50,589 nucleotides of DNA from Acidobacteriaceae bacterium (lineage in GTDB: Bacteria; Acidobacteriota; Terriglobia; Terriglobales; Acidobacteriaceae), in the NCBI GenBank assembly GCA_027323885.1, contig DAHVZT010000102.1, forward strand, positions 1 through 50,589. Direction: 5' to 3'. Shown here in pieces: positions 49,999 through 50,589 of this stretch. The number at the start of each line of letters is the position of its first letter. The stretch's first letter is position 1. The notes under the pieces are model-generated. The model had not been told where the DNA came from, searched no databases, and saw nothing but the letters and a program-made list of their open reading frames with translations. Both the position numbers and the translations under genes were made by a program.

Positions 49999-50589
49999 TT
50001 GAGTACGACAGAACCAGTCACCAATCCGCTCGTCGCAGAGCAGCTCGAGCAGCCTGAAGAGACTGCCTCACCCCAAGTTTCTCTGGATGCCGGCAGTTCC
50101 CCAGAGCACGAGCACGACCATGCTGGCCACACGCATGACCACGCTCCGGAAGGCCCAACGCTGAACCCCGAGTGCACCCGGCAGGTGGACATTGAAGTGC
50201 CTGCGGACGAGGTGGATCGTGTTTTTTCCTCGGTGGTCAAGCGATATCGTAAAGCCGCTCGCATTCCAGGATTCCGGGCCGGCAAGGTTCCGGAGTCGGT
50301 GATCCGCAGAAAGTTTGCGGACTCCATCCGGCAGGATGTGCTGGAAGAAATTCTGCCTGCGCAGTTTCGCGCCGCCATTGAAAAAGAGGGTGTGCAGCCG
50401 ATATCGCAGCCGCAGGTGACCAGCCTTCAGTTGGCCGAAGGGGAGCCGATGCGCTTTCAGGCGGCTTTTGAAGTGATGCCCAGCATTGCAATCGACGGCT
50501 ACGATAGCGCCAAGGTCCAGCGGTTGGAAGCTTCGCTTTCCGACCAGGAATTTGAGGCGGAACTAAGCCGGATTCTCGAATTCCACGCC
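49999..50589 (+). CDS. tig: Trigger factor, N-terminal part (runs off the window)
   Basis: 197 codons from a TTG at 49999 with GGAAGG about 11 bases upstream, open to the end of the window. After an unusual ~50-residue N-terminal extension rich in His (EHEHDHAGHTHDHAPEG), the ribosome-binding domain begins: TRQVDIEVPADEVDRVF, then AARIPGFRAGKVPESVIRR, which contains the GFRxGK ribosome-docking signature (GFRAGK). The rest (VLEEILPAQFRAAIEKEGVQPI) leads towards the PPIase domain, which is outside. Role: ribosome-associated chaperone for nascent proteins. The family usually begins directly at the domain, so the His-rich extension is notable, or the true start lies nearer 50170. Confidence 0.92.
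   Translation, partial: MSTTEPVTNPLVAEQLEQPEETASPQVSLDAGSSPEHEHDHAGHTHDHAPEGPTLNPECTRQVDIEVPADEVDRVFSSVVKRYRKAARIPGFRAGKVPESVIRRKFADSIRQDVLEEILPAQFRAAIEKEGVQPISQPQVTSLQLAEGEPMRFQAAFEVMPSIAIDGYDSAKVQRLEASLSDQEFEAELSRILEFHA

Overview
The window is about 50.6 kb of high-GC DNA, densely coded on both strands. It looks like a chromosomal segment of a Gram-negative soil-type bacterium, most likely an Acidobacteriota (Terriglobia-like) genome. The reasons are the secretin with a C-terminal cohesin-type domain beside two stand-alone pseudopilins, the style of the housekeeping genes (ArgS with a divergent KMSK region, MetG with a C-terminal tRNA-binding domain), a DUF6677-like gene, and dispersed hairpin repeats built on CCCAGGTCTG. 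This placement is inference from gene content, not from a database search.

Layout. 1-6.1 kb: the 3' end of a GTP-binding protein (EngB/YsxC type), two minus-strand pseudopilins and a secretin-cohesin fusion, then smpB and pepA on plus. 6.1-6.8 kb: a two-gene nucleotidyltransferase module that may be a toxin-antitoxin pair. 7-15.9 kb: argS divergent from metG, then tatD, yajQ, a polyprenyl diphosphate synthase and an MscS-type channel. 15.9-21.4 kb (minus): a sugar-oxidation and sugar-acid cluster (enolase-superfamily dehydratase, SDR, GMC oxidoreductase, EamA transporter, SMP-30 lactonase), the last three coupled by ATGA overlaps. 21.7-28.5 kb (plus): a compact six-gene redox operon with a PoxB-like ThDP enzyme, an internally duplicated membrane protein, a gluconate-2-dehydrogenase subunit-3-like protein, a GMC oxidoreductase, a tail-anchored SDR and a VKOR-like membrane protein. 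Several of its start codons overlap the preceding stop.

28.5-35.9 kb: a solitary Y1/REP-type transposase, a lipase-maturation-factor-like membrane protein, a phytoene-desaturase-like FAD enzyme, a secreted EXORDIUM/PHI-1-like protein with a good terminator, tRNA-Phe, an exported adenosine deaminase and msrB. 35.9-44.2 kb: an active/inactive pair of M16 peptidases divergent from an M24 peptidase, a DUF6677-like protein followed by a 59-residue membrane protein, a GNAT acetyltransferase and an ArnT-like glycosyltransferase. 44.2-50.6 kb is more accessory: HxlR regulator, PepSY-TM protein, two exported proteins, DoxX-like protein, an unrecognised gene lying between two ~150-bp direct repeats, a 71-residue gene coupled to a Tat-exported TIM-barrel protein, and the 5' part of trigger factor with a His-rich N-terminal extension.

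The two metabolic clusters face away from each other around 21.4-21.66 kb. Each carries a GMC oxidoreductase with a cysteine-rich segment. The plus-strand operon is the best candidate for an undescribed system: it has a GMC catalytic subunit and a subunit-3-like partner with no visible Tat signal and no cytochrome c, but next to them an 8-helix protein made of two gapless 130-residue repeats, each keeping the same two histidines.
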